A stretch of DNA of 64,000 nt, from contig NZ_CP151650.1 in assembly GCF_038397775.1 (NCBI RefSeq), forward strand, positions 2,852,001 through 2,916,000, in the 5' to 3' direction. This DNA is from Pseudomonas sp. RC10. GTDB lineage: Bacteria > Pseudomonadota > Gammaproteobacteria > Pseudomonadales > Pseudomonadaceae. Each line of letters opens with the position of its first letter. The first letter of the stretch is position 1. Positions 18,533 to 27,193 of the stretch are shown piece by piece. Below the pieces are notes generated by a model. That model did no database searches and was not told the origin of the DNA. It saw only the letters and a program-made list of their open reading frames with translations. The position numbers and the translations under genes were made by a program.

Positions 18533-18909
18533 TGAACCTTCGTTTGTGGGCATCCTCAGGTCCGCGATGATGCGTCGGTCCCATTTAGGCGGAACGAAGA
18601 AAATCCCGTGGGAGCCGCCGGAGGCACGACGGCCGCGAAGCGGTGGGTCAGGCAATGGACAGCCGTCGCCTGATCGATCGCCGTCGCTGCCGTCGTGCCT
18701 CCGGCGTCTCCCACGGGAACAGTGTTGAGCCTATGTTTATTGGCATCCTCAGGTCCGCGATGATGCGTCGGTCCCGTTTAGGCGGACCGGAGAAAATCCC
18801 GTGGGAGCCGCCGGAGGGACGACGGCCGCGAAGCGGTGGGTCAGGCAATGGACAGCCGTCGCCTGATCGATCGCCATCGCTGCCGTCGTCCCTCCGGCAT
18901 CTCCCACAG
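18533..18909. repeat. Tandem duplication (193-bp period) of a type 2 REPIN with its flank
   Basis: Two near-identical units run head to tail, 18533-18725 and 18726-18909. Each begins with TGARCC, carries GGCATCCTCAGGTCCGCGAT and then a REPIN: GTGGGAGCCGCCGGAGG, an ACGACGGC stem, a GCAATGGACAGCCGTCGCCT centre, and the inverted CCTCCGG...TCTCCCAC. The stems differ by compensating changes: GGCACGAC pairs with GTCGTGCC in unit 1, GGGACGAC with GTCGTCCC in unit 2. This fills the 429-base gap between mntH and the next gene. Confidence 0.88.
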
Positions 18910-18936
18910 GTTATGCGTCGCGCGATGGCTGGATGC

Positions 18937-19395
18937 TCAGCTCAACAAAATCCCTCGCGCCATCCCCGTCGCCGCAACCACGATAATCACCATCAACGCC
19001 GCTTCCATGTGGCTGATGCGGGCGAAACGCCGGGAGCGGGAGGTGTCGATGGGTTGCTGTTTTTTGAACGCGATGCGCCATTTGATCAGGGCGAACATCG
19101 GCACGACTTCCAGCGCCAGAATCGCCACGAAGGCCGTAATCTTCAGGTGAAACAACGGTTGGTGCAGGTAGTAGAACGAGCCCTTCTCCAGCCCGCCGAA
19201 CGCACGAAAGGCGCCGGTGATCAGTAGAATCCCCGCTGACACCGCCCAGATGTTGTCGACCACGAACACGTCGCGAAAGGAACGGGGATCGTCCGTGCGC
19301 AATCTGCGCAGTGCGCGCCCTCTTGCCAGAACCGCCGCCAGCGCGAAACCGAACGCCAACAGATGCAACGCAGCCACTATCCACTTGACGACCAT
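18937..19395 (-). CDS. DUF2214-family membrane protein
   Basis: 152 residues with four predicted membrane helices. VDNIWAVSAGILLITGAFRA and FHLKITAFVAILALEVVPMFALIKW are the DUF2214 core. The start at 19395 has GGGGGAG eight bases upstream; the 14-residue longer reading lacks such a site. The function is unknown; the family is a small integral inner-membrane protein. It stands alone between the REPIN duplication and pbpG. Confidence 0.8.
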   Translation of the reverse strand: MVVKWIVAALHLLAFGFALAAVLARGRALRRLRTDDPRSFRDVFVVDNIWAVSAGILLITGAFRAFGGLEKGSFYYLHQPLFHLKITAFVAILALEVVPMFALIKWRIAFKKQQPIDTSRSRRFARISHMEAALMVIIVVAATGMARGILLS

Positions 19396-19584
19396 GGTGC
19401 TACTCCCCCGAGCGGTATCCGAAACAAGCCGATACACCTCAAGCGTAGCGGGTCGCGGCCATTATGCGCGGCAGGATTGATGAAACTGTTGTCAGTTCCG
19501 CAGCTTAGCGCTGTCCGGGGGGCGGGGAAGATGGCGCCTTGACGGGCGCCAACGAGGGCAAATCCGATGAAGCGAAGCGTCGAA

Positions 19585-20520
19585 TCAATCCGAGGCTTGC
19601 AGGCCTTTCTGCTTCATGACCAGATTCTTTTCCTTCTTGTACTGCAACGCGACTTCCGGCGCCGGACCGCTCTTGCCGGTCTCCATCCACAGGCGCATAC
19701 GGCTGGCGTCCGCGAAGTGGGTGAATTTGCCGAAGGCGTCCAGAATCACCACCGACACCTGACGGTTGGCCATGCTGGTCAGCAGCACCAGACAATGCCC
19801 GGCCTGGTTGGTGAAGCCGGTTTTGGTCAGCTTGATGTCCCAGTTGGACTTGCGCACCAAGTGATCCGTGTTGCTGAAACCCAAGGTGTAGTTGGGTTTG
19901 CGGAAACTCACGGTTTTCTCCTGGGTGGTGCTCAGCTCACGCAGTAATGGGTAGTTGCGCGCCGCCAGGGCCAGTTTGGTCAGGTCGCGGGCGGTGGACA
20001 CGTTGAACACCGACAGACCGGTCGGCTCCATGTACACGGTGTGGCTCATGCCCAGTGCCTTGGCCTTGGCGTTCATGGCTTTGATGAACGCCGGATAGCC
20101 GCCCGGGTAGCTGTGTGCGAGGCTCGCCGCTGCGCGGTTTTCCGACGACATCAGGGTGATCAGCAGCATGTCGCGGCGGTTGAGTTCACTGCCCAGTTTC
20201 ACGCGGGAAAACACGCCTTTCATTTCGGCGGTCTGGGAGATGTCGACCTTGACCATCTCGTCCATCGGCAACTTGGCGTCGAGGGTGACCATGGCGGTCA
20301 TCAGTTTGGTGACCGAAGCAATCGGCACGATGACGTCGGGATTGCTGGAGTACAGGACCTGGCCGGTTTGCAGGTCGGTGATCATGGCGCTGCCGGAAGC
20401 CAGATGAAGATTGGCCGGGTCACGATTGAAAGCGGCGGGTTCGTTCGCAAGGGCACCGGTGGAAAGTGCCGAGCCTGTGAGCGCAAAAAACAGGCCGATG
20501 AGGGTTGTGCGAATGTTCAA
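19585..20520 (-). CDS. pbpG: D-alanyl-D-alanine endopeptidase PbpG (PBP7/8)
   Basis: 311 residues with a cleavable signal peptide (cut near ALA25-N). The penicillin-binding motifs are SVTK (Ser69-Lys72), SEN (126-128) and KTG (233-235). The length and the [16 protein letters not shown] context match PBP7, a periplasmic endopeptidase that cleaves D-Ala-mDAP cross-links during peptidoglycan remodelling. It is monocistronic. A short GC-rich hairpin (19532-19551, TGGCGCC/GGCGCCA) follows the stop without a T-run. Confidence 0.93.
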   Translation of the reverse strand: MNIRTTLIGLFFALTGSALSTGALANEPAAFNRDPANLHLASGSAMITDLQTGQVLYSSNPDVIVPIASVTKLMTAMVTLDAKLPMDEMVKVDISQTAEMKGVFSRVKLGSELNRRDMLLITLMSSENRAAASLAHSYPGGYPAFIKAMNAKAKALGMSHTVYMEPTGLSVFNVSTARDLTKLALAARNYPLLRELSTTQEKTVSFRKPNYTLGFSNTDHLVRKSNWDIKLTKTGFTNQAGHCLVLLTSMANRQVSVVILDAFGKFTHFADASRMRLWMETGKSGPAPEVALQYKKEKNLVMKQKGLQASD

Positions 20521-20804
20521 GAGCGAAGCTCACTTAAAAAGAATGGAGAGGGCGTGGACAGTCGGACTTTTTTCAAGAGCGACAACAAGATGGGCGCATT
20601 TTAGGAGCATGTTTCTAACTATGTCGATGGCCGGCATAGGACGTTTTGGTATTAAAAACCCCTTGTATGGCGTCCGTTCAGGTTAAGGGCGGAAAAAACC
20701 TGTATTTGCGGTGGGCGCGTCGATATTCATGGCACGGCGGCCAGTCACGAATTAGCATTCGACGCCATTGATGTTTATTCCTCAAATGACCTAGGAGTTG
20801 TGCA

Positions 20805-21365
20805 ATGCCCAAAGGGTTTATCAGCAAGGATTACGCGTCGTTGGTGTTCGGTGCGGCCATCGTTGCGGTGCTCTTGCTCGTCGCGGGCCTGTTCGTGCGA
20901 CCGTCGGACTGGGCGGGCTGGATTCAGGCCATCGGCCTGATCGTCGGTCTGATGATGGCGATTGCGGTGCCTGCGATTCAGAAACGTCAGGACTTGGCGT
21001 TGCAGCGCAAGCAATTGCGGGATCGCGAAACCGGCTATGCGCGGCGGATGCAGTACCTGTGTGGCGAGCTCAATGAGCTGCTGGCGAAAATTACGGTGAA
21101 CCTGGTGCATTTGCGGGCGGCGGATCGGCATCGTTTGCAGCGCACGCTTGAGGATTACCTGCACCGGCTGTTCGAGTCGCACAAGCTGGACCAGAACGAC
21201 GACCGTGTGGTGATCGCTCATGAACTGCGGTTAGTGGCGAATGAGATGATCGAAGAACTGGAAAGTGGCCGTTCGGACCGGGTCGTCCTCGGGGCGTTGG
21301 AAAAACGGTTGCAGAAATTGGCACATCGCTGCCAGGTGAATGCGACCCAGGCTGAGCGGGTTTGA
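20805..21365 (+). CDS. Membrane-anchored coiled-coil protein of unknown function
   Basis: 186 residues, not recognised. Two hydrophobic helices (about 12-32 and 38-56) are followed by a long charged, probably coiled-coil region rich in Arg, Leu and Glu (QKRQDLALQRKQLRDRE onwards). The topology suggests a hairpin anchor with a cytoplasmic helical tail. A good ribosome site (CTAGGAGTTGTGCA) supports the start. Upstream are 284 bases without a gene. There is no operon partner. Confidence 0.75.
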   Translation: MPKGFISKDYASLVFGAAIVAVLLLVAGLFVRPSDWAGWIQAIGLIVGLMMAIAVPAIQKRQDLALQRKQLRDRETGYARRMQYLCGELNELLAKITVNLVHLRAADRHRLQRTLEDYLHRLFESHKLDQNDDRVVIAHELRLVANEMIEELESGRSDRVVLGALEKRLQKLAHRCQVNATQAERV

Positions 21366-21403
21366 TTCTGTTAAACAGGCGGATTCCGCCGGCGTCTACC
21401 GCG

Positions 21404-21433
21404 AAAAAAAAAGCCCGCATCTGGGATGCGGGC
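21404..21433 (-). terminator. Rho-independent terminator (leftward)
   Basis: GCCCGCATC-TGG-GATGCGGGC stem-loop at 21413-21433, followed on the minus strand by nine T residues. It ends the small leftward gene at 21483-21665 and may also stop rightward read-through from 21365. Confidence 0.9.
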
Positions 21434-21482
21434 TAAAGGGAAGTGCGGAGCAACGCACGATTCAGGGAGTAACGAATTCAGT

Positions 21483-21665
21483 TCAGCTGTTGAGCTTGCG
21501 GGTTTCAAATTGCTGGGACAGGGCTTGGGCCGCAGGCAACGAGGGCAGAGGACCGCTGACCGGTTCGCCGTTCTGGACCAGGTACCAGCAGGCCAGCAAG
21601 CCGCGTTCGCGAAGCGATGCGGGAACTGCGCTGCCGACAACCGACATGATCTGAACCTTGGTCAT
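21483..21665 (-). CDS. Small conserved hypothetical protein
   Basis: 60 residues beginning MTKVQIMSVVGSAVPASLRE, containing LLACWYLVQNGEPVSGPLP. I recognise it only as the kind of short conserved protein seen in pseudomonads; no function is known to me. GGAGG lies six bases before the ATG at 21665, and a textbook terminator follows, so it is very likely expressed. Five extra upstream codons in the open frame are not needed. Confidence 0.75.
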   Translation of the reverse strand: MTKVQIMSVVGSAVPASLRERGLLACWYLVQNGEPVSGPLPSLPAAQALSQQFETRKLNS

Positions 21666-21860
21666 AAGTGCCTCCATCAATCTATGGCGCTACTTTACGG
21701 CGCGATCCCGATCAGCAGAAATCACCGCTCTCGATAGTCGTCATTGATGAGTGACAGGTCAGTTTTTTTGCTGCCGGGGCAAAGGAATTGTGCATCCGTT
21801 CTCATCCGAAGCCTGTGACCCCTTCAGAATCGAGCGCCACGGTCGACACTCAGCAGAAAC

Positions 21861-21885
21861 GAAAACCCCGCCGGTTAGGCGGGGT
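21861..21885 (-). terminator. Rho-independent terminator (leftward)
   Basis: ACCCCGCC-GGTTA-GGCGGGGT stem-loop followed on the minus strand by TTTTC. It lies 58 bases after the stop of the leftward gene at 21943-22296. Confidence 0.75.
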
Positions 21886-21942
21886 CTGGTATTCGGGAGG
21901 CTGCCGATCGAAGACCGGCAGTTTGGATTCAGGGCATCGCTG

Positions 21943-22296
21943 TTACCAGCGACCGCCACCGTGATAACCGTGGTAGTAGCCCGGTGGTGGGCCGTAGTAG
22001 CGTGGCGGACCGTAGTAGCGTGGGCCATAAACGACGGGACGCTCAACCACGTAGGCCGGTTGATAGTAAACAGGCGGTGGCGGCGGTGCGTAGTACACCG
22101 GCGCTGGCGCTGCATACACCGGAGCCGGTGCCGCGTAGACAGGGCCGGAAGCCACGGCTGCACCCACCACGCCGCCGACGACTGCGCCGATCACTGCCGC
22201 TCCACCCCAGCCTGGGCCGCCGCCATGGGCTTCAGCCTGACCTGCGAGGGCGAGGGCACCTAACAACAAGGCAACCTTGGGGATGTGACGAATCAT
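21943..22296 (-). CDS. Secreted Pro/Tyr/Gly-rich protein with glycine zipper
   Basis: 117 residues. Signal peptide MIRHIPKVALLLGALALAGQ with cleavage near AEA. A glycine-zipper helix (GAAVIGAVVGGVVGAAVASG) follows at about 31-50, then imperfect repeats of APAPVYA/APAPVYY/APPPPPVYY and RYYGPP, ending HGYHGGGRW. This composition is common in small envelope or surface proteins of pseudomonads whose role is not established. It is monocistronic with its own terminator. Confidence 0.8.
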   Translation of the reverse strand: MIRHIPKVALLLGALALAGQAEAHGGGPGWGGAAVIGAVVGGVVGAAVASGPVYAAPAPVYAAPAPVYYAPPPPPVYYQPAYVVERPVVYGPRYYGPPRYYGPPPGYYHGYHGGGRW

Positions 22297-22522
22297 GACT
22301 GTTCCTCGGTGTTCAGTCCCGTTGTCGCGAGCCTGCGTTACGCTCAGGCACTGCCACGGGATAACTGATCAGACAGCGACTTTCGGGAAATCTGCGAAGC
22401 CGCTGCGTAAATTTTGTGTAAGGTATTCGGTGACTTTGATGACAATTGCTTCGGTTAATGCCGCAAGCAACTGAATTCTACGCTTTTCTCAGGGCGTAAA
22501 CGCATACCGTTCGGGAGATTTC

Positions 22523-23335
22523 ATGTTAGTGACTGCAAGCAAGGAAACGCTGTTATGTATGTCCCTCGCCGGGCGCCCCGGCAACTTTGGGGTGCGGTTT
22601 CATAACTATCTGTATCAACTGTTGGGCCTCAACTTTTATTACAAGGCCTTTTCCCCGACTGACTTGCCAGCCGCCATCGCGGGCATGCGCTCCCTGGGCA
22701 TTCGCGGGTGTGGTGTGTCGATGCCGTTCAAGGAGGCCAGCATTCCGTTGATCGATGAGATGGACCCCTCGGCGGCGGCGATTCAATCGATAAACACCAT
22801 CGTCAATACCGACGGACATCTGAAGGCTTACAACACCGATTACATTGCCGTCGCTCAGTTGGTGGATACCCATGCCGTGCCACGTACCCGGTTTGCTTTG
22901 CGCGGCAGCGGTGGCATGGCGAAAGCCGTAGCCTGCGCGATGCGGGATGCCGGTTTTACCGATGGCCTGATCGTGGCGCGCAATGAACAGGCGGGCAGGG
23001 CGCTGGCGAAGACCTGCGGGTTTGAATGGCAAGCGGACTTGGGCAGCGAGCGGCCGCCCTTGTTGGTCAATGTGACGCCCTTGGGGATGGCCGGGGATCA
23101 GGCGGATGCCTTGGCCTTCGAGAAAGCGGCCATTGAAGCCGCCGACACCGCGTTCGACGTCGTCGCCACCCCGGCCCGTACGCCTTTTATCGTCGCGGCG
23201 GAAAAAGCGGGCAAGCGTTTGATCACAGGGGATGAAGTCGCCGCGATTCAAGCGCTGGAGCAGTTCGTGCTCTACACCGGCGTCCGCCCCACCGATGAGC
23301 AATATCAAGCCGCGGCGACTTTTGCTCGCGGCTGA
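22523..23335 (+). CDS. Shikimate 5-dehydrogenase-like protein (AroE paralogue)
   Basis: 270 residues. The substrate domain keeps the catalytic pair Lys70 (VSMPFKEAS) and Asp106 (YNTDY) and Asn91 (NTIVN). The NAD(P) domain has GSGGMAKAVA and the basic VARNEQ segment. The N-terminal SLAGRPGNFGVRFHN departs from the usual SxSxxxHN motif of housekeeping AroE, placing it with the SDH-like paralogues. It may act on shikimate/quinate or a related acid; which is not decidable here. It stands alone, with a REP pair downstream. Confidence 0.82.
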   Translation: MLVTASKETLLCMSLAGRPGNFGVRFHNYLYQLLGLNFYYKAFSPTDLPAAIAGMRSLGIRGCGVSMPFKEASIPLIDEMDPSAAAIQSINTIVNTDGHLKAYNTDYIAVAQLVDTHAVPRTRFALRGSGGMAKAVACAMRDAGFTDGLIVARNEQAGRALAKTCGFEWQADLGSERPPLLVNVTPLGMAGDQADALAFEKAAIEAADTAFDVVATPARTPFIVAAEKAGKRLITGDEVAAIQALEQFVLYTGVRPTDEQYQAAATFARG

Positions 23336-23373
23336 CGCGTACAGCCAACACATGGGTGTCGCCTGATAAGCCT

Positions 23374-23464
23374 TTCGCGAATAAATTCGCTCCCACAGGA
23401 ATCCGTGCGCATCGAGATGTTGGGTCTGACGCAGCTCAACTGTGGGAGCGAATTCATTCGCGAT
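23374..23464. repeat. REPIN, type 1, opposite arm order
   Basis: Here the inverted arm (TTCGCGAATAAATTCGCTCC) comes first and the forward arm (TGTGGGAGCGAATTCATTCG) second, the reverse of the other type 1 copies. It lies between the convergent shikimate dehydrogenase and yceH genes. Confidence 0.82.
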
Positions 23465-23502
23465 GCGGCGGACCAGGCGACAGAGACAGATCGCTCAGAC
23501 AA

Positions 23503-24195
23503 TCAAGTCGCGGCTGTCTGTAGCCGTTCAACCTCCAGCTTCGCCAGCCGCTCTTCCAGCTCGTTAATCCGCGCTTCTAGCGCTTCGACCCGTTCCGCCA
23601 GCGCCGAGCTGCCGCCACTGGAACGCTCCAGCGGAGTCTGCCGCGCTGCAAGAATGGCCTCCATGTCTGCCGGATCCCCCAGCGCGTGCATGTAACGGTC
23701 TTCCCGTTGCCCGGCCTGTTTCGGGATCAGCACCGCCAGCCCGCGACCGATCAGGCGCTCCAGTTGATGGATCACCGCGTCGGTGTCTTCAAAATCGTGC
23801 ATGCGGTTGCTGCGCGTCAGCAGTTCGTTGACGGTTTGCGGGCCGCGCAGTAGCAACAAGCCGGTGAGGATGACCTGCGCCGGAACCAGCTCCAGCGTCT
23901 TGTCAGCCCGGTGTTCCCAGCGGTCGGCGCGGCTGCCCATCACCAGGCGTGTCAATTGCAGGCTTTCCAGCGCCCGCAGGCTTTGGCCGACCTGACCGGG
24001 CGTCAGGTTCATCACCGGCTCGCGGCTGGTCTTCTGGTTGCAGGCCAGGACCAGTGCGTTGAGGGTCAAGGGGTAGGTTTCAGGGTTGGTCGCCTGCTTC
24101 TCGATCAGGCAGCCCAAAATACGCACTTCGGTGCTGTTCAGCTGCAGCGTGTCTGCGTCGTCGCGACCGTTATCGGAATCCAGCTCGGTGGACAT
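23503..24195 (-). CDS. yceH: YceH-family (DUF480) winged-helix protein
   Basis: 230 residues. [20 protein letters not shown] and [20 protein letters not shown] are the DUF480 signature, giving two winged-helix repeats (about 18-100 and 105-180), and a C-terminal coiled coil ([21 protein letters not shown]) that probably mediates dimerisation. The function is unknown. A single gene, reading away from the DUF1993 gene. Confidence 0.9.
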   Translation of the reverse strand: MSTELDSDNGRDDADTLQLNSTEVRILGCLIEKQATNPETYPLTLNALVLACNQKTSREPVMNLTPGQVGQSLRALESLQLTRLVMGSRADRWEHRADKTLELVPAQVILTGLLLLRGPQTVNELLTRSNRMHDFEDTDAVIHQLERLIGRGLAVLIPKQAGQREDRYMHALGDPADMEAILAARQTPLERSSGGSSALAERVEALEARINELEERLAKLEVERLQTAAT

Positions 24196-24314
24196 GGCCC
24201 GTTCCCTGTGTGTTGAAAAGGCTATGAGGGTAGGGGGTGGATGAGGTAAAAGACAAGCCGCGTTCGCATGTCACTCATGCCTCCTCAATGCGACTCACTC
24301 CATCAGGAACTGTC

Positions 24315-24824
24315 ATGACCATTTCTCTGTACGCCGCTTCGATTCCTGTCTTCAAGCAAATGCTCACCGCGCTGAGCGCCGTGCTGGCCAAGGGTGAAGC
24401 CCACGCCACCGCGAAAAACATCCAGCCAGACGCACTGCTGCAGGCGCGTCTGTTCCCGGACATGTTCCAACTGGTCCGTCAGGTGCAGATCGCCGTCGAC
24501 TTCGCCAAGGGCGCGAGCGCGCGTCTGTCGGGCATCGAGCCGCCGAAGTACGAAGACACCGAAGTCACCTTCGCCGACCTGCAAGCCCTGTTGACCAAAG
24601 TGCTGGCCTTCATCGACACCGTCACCCCTGAACAGGTCGACGGTCACGAAGAGCGCGAAATCGTGTTGCGCCCAGGCACCGACAAAGAGAAGCGCATGAG
24701 CACTCAGAAATACCTGCTGCACTACTCGCTGCCTCAGTTCTTCTTCCACGTCACCACCGCGTACGACCTGCTGCGTCACAACGGTGTGGAAGTGGGCAAG
24801 CGCGACTACATGGGCACCTACTGA
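24315..24824 (+). CDS. DUF1993 domain protein
   Basis: 169 residues starting MTISLYAASIPVFKQMLTAL, with FPDMFQLVRQVQIAVDFAKG and LPQFFFHVTTAYDLLRHNGV, as in DUF1993 proteins, a DinB-like four-helix bundle family of unknown role. The start at 24315 is preceded by AGGAACTGTC; 26 additional upstream codons in the open frame contain no conserved sequence. A good inverted repeat (CCGGCCGCCG/CGGGCGGCGG with TTTTGTTTTT) at about 24857-24898 probably terminates it. Confidence 0.85.
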   Translation: MTISLYAASIPVFKQMLTALSAVLAKGEAHATAKNIQPDALLQARLFPDMFQLVRQVQIAVDFAKGASARLSGIEPPKYEDTEVTFADLQALLTKVLAFIDTVTPEQVDGHEEREIVLRPGTDKEKRMSTQKYLLHYSLPQFFFHVTTAYDLLRHNGVEVGKRDYMGTY

Positions 24825-25013
24825 TACAGCCCGTCAGCCTGCGCTGAACCTCTGAATCCGGCCGCCGTCCGATCTGTTCGGGCGGCGGTTTTGTTTTTGT
24901 GCGCCGGTCGACCGACCCTGGCGCCGATGTCTGGTACCCTCCGCGCTTCGCACTACGTCATTCCGATTGGCCACTCCGCAAGGACTGGTCTCTTGGTCGT
25001 TTTTGGAGATTTC

Positions 25014-26171
25014 ATGTTTTTCCCTATTTACCTGTTGTCGGCCGCTGGCTTTACCGTGCTGACCACAGAGTTCGTCATCGTCGGCCTGTTGCCTGCCATC
25101 GCCCGCGACCTGGCCGTGACGATCCCGCAAGCCGGTCTCCTGGTGACCCTGTTCGCCTTCACCGTGGCCTGCTTTGGCCCATTCCTGACCGCGTATTTTT
25201 CGCGCTTCGAGCGCAAGCGTCTGTTCATTTCGGTGCTGATCATGTTCGGCGTCGCCAATGTGGTCGCGGCGTTCGCGCCGAATATCTGGGTGATGGCCGT
25301 AGCCCGGCTGATTCCGGCGCTCGGGTTGCCGGTGTTCTGGGCGCTGGCCAGTGAAACGGCGGTCGATATCGTCGGCCCCGATCACGCAGGACGGGCGATC
25401 GCCAAAATCGGCTTCGGTATCGTCTGCGCCACGGTGTTCGGGATTCCCGTGGGCACGCTGATTTCCGACGGGTTCGGCTGGCGCGCCGCGTTCGTGGTGC
25501 TGGCGGTGATGGCCTTCGCCAAGGCGTTGCTGCTGTTTATTTACCTGCCGAAGAGCATGCACAAGGATCAAGCGTCGTTCAGCAGCCAGTTTCGCATCTT
25601 GCGCAGCCCCATCATGCAGGGCCACGTGCTGCTCTCGGTGCTGGTCTTCAGCGGCATGTTCACGGCCTACACGTACCTGGCCGACATGCTGGAACGCCTG
25701 GCCGGGTTCAACGGCACCGTGGTGGGATGGTGCCTCATGGGCTTCGGCGCCGTGGGCCTGCTGGGCAACTCGCTAGGTGGCCGCCTGGTGGACCGGCATC
25801 CGCTGATCGCCAGCCTGACGTTCTGCACGTTCATGATTGGCGGGATGGTGATGGTGGCGCCGAGCATGCATTCGCTGCCTGCCCTGGCGTTGGCCCTCGC
25901 AGTCTGGGGCGTGACGCAGGCGGCGTTGTTCCTGGTCAGCCATGTCCGCTTGATGAAAGCCGCCCCGGAAGCCCCGGCATTTGCCGCGTCGCTGAACATT
26001 GCCGGGGCGAATCTGGGGATCGGTATCGGTGCCATCGTCGGTGGACGGGTGATCGACCACCTCGGTCTGGCCAACCTCGGGTTCGCCGCCGCCGGGATTA
26101 TCCTGCTGTCGATTCTGCTGGCCCTGCTGCTGATGACCTTCAAGCCGCGCCCCGTCGGCTGCAACGCTTAG
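25014..26171 (+). CDS. MFS transporter, DHA1 family (AraJ/PbuE-like)
   Basis: 385 residues and twelve predicted helices. FTVLTTEFVIVGLLPAIARD in helix 1 and the following FSRFERKR loop are typical of 12-helix drug:H+ antiporter (DHA1) exporters in the AraJ/NepI/PbuE group. The start at 25014 has GGAG close upstream; the open frame extends 41 codons further without support. It converges on nhaR, with the two stop codons overlapping by 4 bases. The substrate is unknown. Confidence 0.85.
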   Translation: MFFPIYLLSAAGFTVLTTEFVIVGLLPAIARDLAVTIPQAGLLVTLFAFTVACFGPFLTAYFSRFERKRLFISVLIMFGVANVVAAFAPNIWVMAVARLIPALGLPVFWALASETAVDIVGPDHAGRAIAKIGFGIVCATVFGIPVGTLISDGFGWRAAFVVLAVMAFAKALLLFIYLPKSMHKDQASFSSQFRILRSPIMQGHVLLSVLVFSGMFTAYTYLADMLERLAGFNGTVVGWCLMGFGAVGLLGNSLGGRLVDRHPLIASLTFCTFMIGGMVMVAPSMHSLPALALALAVWGVTQAALFLVSHVRLMKAAPEAPAFAASLNIAGANLGIGIGAIVGGRVIDHLGLANLGFAAAGIILLSILLALLLMTFKPRPVGCNA

Positions 26172-27064
26172 TCGGTGAACAACTGGCGTCGCGCGCCTTC
26201 GGTGATGGCGACGATGCCGGGGTGCTTGACCTTGCGCTCGACCGAGATCGCGTAAAACGACTCGGTCACCGCATCGGTCTGGCCGATCAGTTCGACGTCG
26301 TACTGAGCCATCACTTCATCGGCGATCACGCTCGGTGCGATGAAGATGCCACTGCCGGACTTGCCAAACGCCTTCATGAGCGCGCTGTCATCGAACTCGC
26401 CGACGATCCTCGGCTGCACGTTCTGTTCGGCGAACCAGCGCATCAATCGGCTTCGCACCACGGTCTGCTGGCCGGGAATCAACAGCGGCGCGCCCTGCAT
26501 GCCGTGGGGGAAATCCTGGCCGTAGGTGCGCGCCAAGGCAGCCGTGGCGAAGAAGCTCACCCCGCATTCCCCCAGTTTCTGGCTGTAGCCCTTGATGTCC
26601 AGATGCGAAGGCATGGGGCTGTCGGAAATCACCAGATCCAGCCGCTGAATGGCGAGGTCGGCCAGCAGGCGTTCCAGTTGGTCTTCTCGGCAGGTGATGC
26701 GAATCGGCTCGCTCAATTCCATCGTCGGAGCGATCAGCCGGTAAACGATGGATTTGGGCACCACGTCCGCGACACCGACCCGGAACAAAATCTGCTGCTC
26801 ATCCGGTTGTGCCCGGAGCAATGCTTCCAGATCGCCCCCCAACTGAAACATCTGCTCGGCATAGGGCAGGGCGATGCGGCCCATCTCCGTCAGCTCCAAC
26901 TGGCGTCCCACCCGCTTGAACAGCTCCACCCCGTAGGTTTGCTCCAACAGGCTAAGCTGACCACTGATGGTTTGCGGCGTGAGGTTCAGTTGCTCGCACG
27001 CACGCACGATGCTGCCAGTCTTGGCCACCACCCAGAAATAGTGCAACTGACGGTAATTGAGCAT
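26168..27064 (-). CDS. nhaR: LysR-family regulator NhaR
   Basis: 298 residues. The N-terminus MLNYRQLHYFWVVAKTGSIV with NLTPQTISGQLSLLEQ is characteristic of NhaR, which in enterics answers Na+ and induces nhaA. The C-terminal half retains VGVADVVPKSIVYRLI and GIFIAPSVIADEV. The start at 27064 is the family start; the open frame extends 43 codons upstream into the terC promoter. No nhaA antiporter is adjacent; it diverges from terC, which is the nearest possible target. Confidence 0.82.
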   Translation of the reverse strand: MLNYRQLHYFWVVAKTGSIVRACEQLNLTPQTISGQLSLLEQTYGVELFKRVGRQLELTEMGRIALPYAEQMFQLGGDLEALLRAQPDEQQILFRVGVADVVPKSIVYRLIAPTMELSEPIRITCREDQLERLLADLAIQRLDLVISDSPMPSHLDIKGYSQKLGECGVSFFATAALARTYGQDFPHGMQGAPLLIPGQQTVVRSRLMRWFAEQNVQPRIVGEFDDSALMKAFGKSGSGIFIAPSVIADEVMAQYDVELIGQTDAVTESFYAISVERKVKHPGIVAITEGARRQLFTD

Positions 27065-27083
27065 AGGTTTGCCTGTCTCTGAC

Positions 27084-27102
27084 ACTTCGTAAAAAGCGAA
27101 GT
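27084..27102. promoter_or_regulatory. Candidate LysR-type operator between nhaR and terC
   Basis: Inverted repeat ACTTCG-N7-CGAAGT with an AT-rich centre, 20 bases upstream of the nhaR start. It fits the T-N11-A plan of LysR boxes and would suit autoregulation. A related half-site TGAAGT occurs near 27130. Sequence pattern only. Confidence 0.45.
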
Positions 27103-27193
27103 ATACGCCTGATAAATACGAATTTTTCTGAAGTGTTTCAGTCCCTAGAATGCGGCCTTGTCTCATCAACGCGACCCAAATGGATACCGGCAC

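Noticed and set aside
18608-18909. CRISPR-like repeat array
   Set aside because: Only two units, each an inverted hairpin with nearly identical 'spacers'; this is a duplicated REPIN, and no cas genes are present.
19532-19551. Terminator after pbpG
   Set aside because: The hairpin is good but no T-run follows on the minus strand, so it is mentioned only within the pbpG entry.
27065-27193. Riboswitch (yybP-ykoY type) upstream of terC
   Set aside because: The leader is only about 100 bases and lacks the paired loop motifs expected of the Mn2+ riboswitch; the inverted repeat there fits a LysR operator better.
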